Positions 62,340-64,000 of a stretch of 64,000 bases of DNA are shown in pieces. The DNA comes from Ilyomonas sp965199905 (GTDB taxonomy: Bacteria; Bacteroidota; Bacteroidia; Chitinophagales; Chitinophagaceae). The stretch lies in assembly GCA_965199905.1 (NCBI GenBank), contig OZ241366.1, positions 4,526,001-4,590,000 on the forward strand, written 5' to 3'. Under the pieces are notes generated by a model that made no database searches, was not told the origin of the DNA, and saw only the letters and a list, made by a program, of their open reading frames with translations. The position numbers and the translations under genes are program-made. Position 1 is the stretch's first letter; each line of letters opens with the position of its first letter.

Positions 62340-63323
62340 TTAGCTGTTCAAAATTTTTACCAAACGCAGCCAGTCGGGAGAGACAGACTGCTTTTCGCGA
62401 ATGGCAATTTCAAGAGGCGTGTAAGCCATTTCATTGTTTACAACGCCTACCATTACGTTGTGCCTGCCTTCCATAAGGCTTTCAATGGCGTGGTAGCCCA
62501 TGCGGCTGGCAATCAACCTGTCGAGCGCAGAAGGCGAGCCGCCGCGCTGCATGTGACCAAGGATGGATACACGTGTATCCATGTGTGGAAGACGCTCCTT
62601 AACCACTTTGGCTATCTGGGTGGCGCCGCCAAATTCATCGCCTTCGGCAACCACAATAAGATTGACGAGTTTTTTGCGCTTTTCTTTTTCCATCAGGGAA
62701 TCAATCACTTCGTCAATGTTTGTTTCCGCTTCCGGAATAAGGATGTTCTCTGCGCCGGTGGCAATGCCGCTATGCAGGGCAATATATCCCGCGTGGCGAC
62801 CCATTACTTCAACAATAAAAAGCCTGTCGTGTGCATCGGCAGTATCGCGTATTTTGTCAATGGCATCAATGGCTGTATTTACAGCCGTATCAAAGCCAAT
62901 GGTATAATCGGTTCCGTATAAATCTTTATCAATGGTGCCGGGTAAACCAACAACGGGAAGATCAAATTCCTGGCTTAATTTAAGAGCGCCTGTAAAGGAA
63001 CCATCGCCACCAATAACTACAAGCCCGTTGATATTTCTTTTTTTAAGATTCTCAACCGCCTTGCAGCGGCCTTCATAAGTAAAGAAATCTTTGCAGCGGG
63101 CAGTTTTCAGTATTGTGCCGCCGCGTTGTATAATGTTAGCAACCGAGCGGGAATCCATCTGGAAAATATCATCTTCCACCATACCGCTATAGCCACGCAC
63201 AACGCCATAAACCTCCATGCCATAATAGATGCCCGTTCTCACCACAGCTCTGATGGCTGCATTCATACCGGGTGAATCTCCGCCAGATGTTAATACGGCA
63301 ACCTTGGATATTTGCTTCGACAT
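62340..63323 (-). CDS. pfkA: 6-phosphofructokinase
   Basis: 327 residues, ATP-dependent PfkA type. It phosphorylates fructose-6-phosphate, committing sugar to glycolysis. Motifs: VLTSGGDSPGMNAAIRAVVR (ATP binding), GLVVIGGDGSFTGA, GLPGTIDKDLYGTDYTIGFD with the catalytic Asp, and VEVMGRHAGYIAL and ILGHMQRGGSPSALDR. Allosteric arginines are of the normal bacterial type. Its start is 324 bases from nuoB on the opposite strand. Confidence 0.95.
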   Translation of the reverse strand: MSKQISKVAVLTSGGDSPGMNAAIRAVVRTGIYYGMEVYGVVRGYSGMVEDDIFQMDSRSVANIIQRGGTILKTARCKDFFTYEGRCKAVENLKKRNINGLVVIGGDGSFTGALKLSQEFDLPVVGLPGTIDKDLYGTDYTIGFDTAVNTAIDAIDKIRDTADAHDRLFIVEVMGRHAGYIALHSGIATGAENILIPEAETNIDEVIDSLMEKEKRKKLVNLIVVAEGDEFGGATQIAKVVKERLPHMDTRVSILGHMQRGGSPSALDRLIASRMGYHAIESLMEGRHNVMVGVVNNEMAYTPLEIAIREKQSVSPDWLRLVKILNS

Positions 63324-63647
63324 GTTAAATAGAAATAGTTAGCCAACACAGCTAAGGCAGGAAATGAATTATCCGAAAGCCAGCTTATAAGCCGCCAAAA
63401 ATAGGGATTAATCGATAAAAAGAGCATTGCTCTCAAATTCATAATCATTTCCGGTAAAAGCTTCACTGTTCTTGTTCATATGATAAGTGTTGTTTTTACA
63501 AAAAAGAAAATTCCATATCAAAATTTATCTTGGTGTAGTTATGATAACAAGATGAAAATATTTACGAAATAGAGAACAGTTGACATTTTTTTGTGCGGCT
63601 TCTGATTTACTTTTGTTGAATTATAGTAAAGAAAAGAGGATCAGATT
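63324..63647. other. Divergent intergenic region pfkA-nuoB
   Basis: 324 bases with no gene. A -7 like TATTTTTG for pfkA lies on the minus strand at 63396-63403. For nuoB, TACTTTTG at 63608-63615 is a candidate -7 box, 33 bases before the ATG. No nuoA, hairpin or repeat is seen. Confidence 0.45.
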
Positions 63648-64000
63648 ATGTCACGTCCCGTACGGTTCAATATACATCCCAAGCAGCCTGATATTCACGA
63701 TAATGTTGCCATTGCCGAAGCGCCGGATGGCACCGGCGGCGAAGGTTTTTTTGCTACAAAATTTGAAAGCGTTGTTGGCTTAGCCCGCAAGAATTCTTTG
63801 TGGCCGCTGCCTTTTGCAACCTCGTGCTGCGGTATCGAATTTATGGCAACGATGGCCTCTACTTACGATCTTGCGCGTTTTGGTTCGGAACGTTTAGGTT
63901 TTACGCCAAGGCAATGTGATTTGCTGATGGTAATGGGAACTATTTCTAAAAAAATGGGTCCGATATTACGGCAGGTTTATCTGCAGATGGCAGAGCCACG
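63648..64000 (+). CDS. nuoB: NADH-quinone oxidoreductase subunit B, partial at window edge
   Basis: The first 117 codons are inside. ATG 63648 follows AAGAGGA by seven bases. The protein opens MSRPVRFNIHPKQPDIHDNV. It has the tandem cysteines of iron-sulfur cluster N2 in FATSCCGIEFMATM, then YDLARFGSERLGFTPRQCDL and TISKKMGPILRQVY, all conserved in NuoB/PSST. It is the subunit that passes electrons to quinone in complex I. nuoA is not in front of it here. The rest is beyond the window. Confidence 0.95.
   Translation, partial: MSRPVRFNIHPKQPDIHDNVAIAEAPDGTGGEGFFATKFESVVGLARKNSLWPLPFATSCCGIEFMATMASTYDLARFGSERLGFTPRQCDLLMVMGTISKKMGPILRQVYLQMAEP

Noticed and set aside
1..64000. CRISPR arrays, rRNA genes, complete insertion sequences
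   Set aside because: No regularly spaced direct repeats, no rRNA sequence and no transposase frame were seen anywhere in the window.

Overview
The window reads as a chromosomal segment of a Bacteroidota bacterium, most likely of the family Chitinophagaceae. The evidence is a type IX secretion C-terminal (CHU_C/gliding-type) sorting domain, a Tgt that lacks the usual zinc cysteines as Bacteroidota enzymes do, TIGR02757 and DUF6625 family proteins, a three-subunit succinate dehydrogenase, TANNTTTG-type -7 promoter elements and several genes that need TTG starts. Most of the window is ordinary housekeeping sequence with tight same-strand gene pairs.

Layout. 1-20.3 kb: the end of a YceI-like gene, a histidine kinase with an eroded ATP lid, a GH13 alpha-amylase, tgt, an LptF/LptG permease, a TerB-like protein, a universal stress protein, a thiolase, an M28 peptidase, a T9SS cargo protein, gmk, a TIGR02757 protein, a DinB-like protein, an active/inactive M16 peptidase pair, recX, tilS and a rhomboid protease. 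20.4-30.7 kb: a self-contained peptide natural-product cluster. It holds a VKOR-DsbA-type oxidase (frame broken at a 7-G tract), a double-glycine-leader precursor with six cysteines, a TlpA-like lipoprotein, a fused GT2/GT-B glycosyltransferase, a DUF6625 glycosyltransferase-like gene (frame broken), a C39-peptidase ABC exporter and an HlyD adaptor. 30.7-47.4 kb: rlmH, serine acetyltransferase, an ArnT-like GT, a FucP-like transporter beside the eroded tail of an alpha-galactosidase, NUDIX, topoisomerase IB, an aldo/keto reductase with an AraC regulator, tRNA-Ser(GGA), tatD, a sigma54-type response regulator, miaA and a GH3 enzyme. 47.5-52.8 kb: sdhC-sdhA-sdhB with an ATPase/nuclease-like gene pair inserted between sdhA and sdhB. 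53-64 kb: divergent katG/oxyR with a recognisable OxyR operator, small hydrolases, pfkA, pyk and the start of nuoB.

The two most interesting units are the 20.4-30.7 kb cluster, whose gene content (Cys-rich precursor, glycosyltransferases, thiol oxidases, C39 exporter) parallels glycocin loci of Firmicutes, and the ATPase plus PD-(D/E)xK-like pair inside the sdh operon, which has the form of a small ABC-ATPase defence module. The third is a family of about 190-bp intergenic repeats (four copies) with a hairpin whose base pairing is preserved although its sequence has changed. Related low-complexity intergenic text also appears in frame inside tilS.
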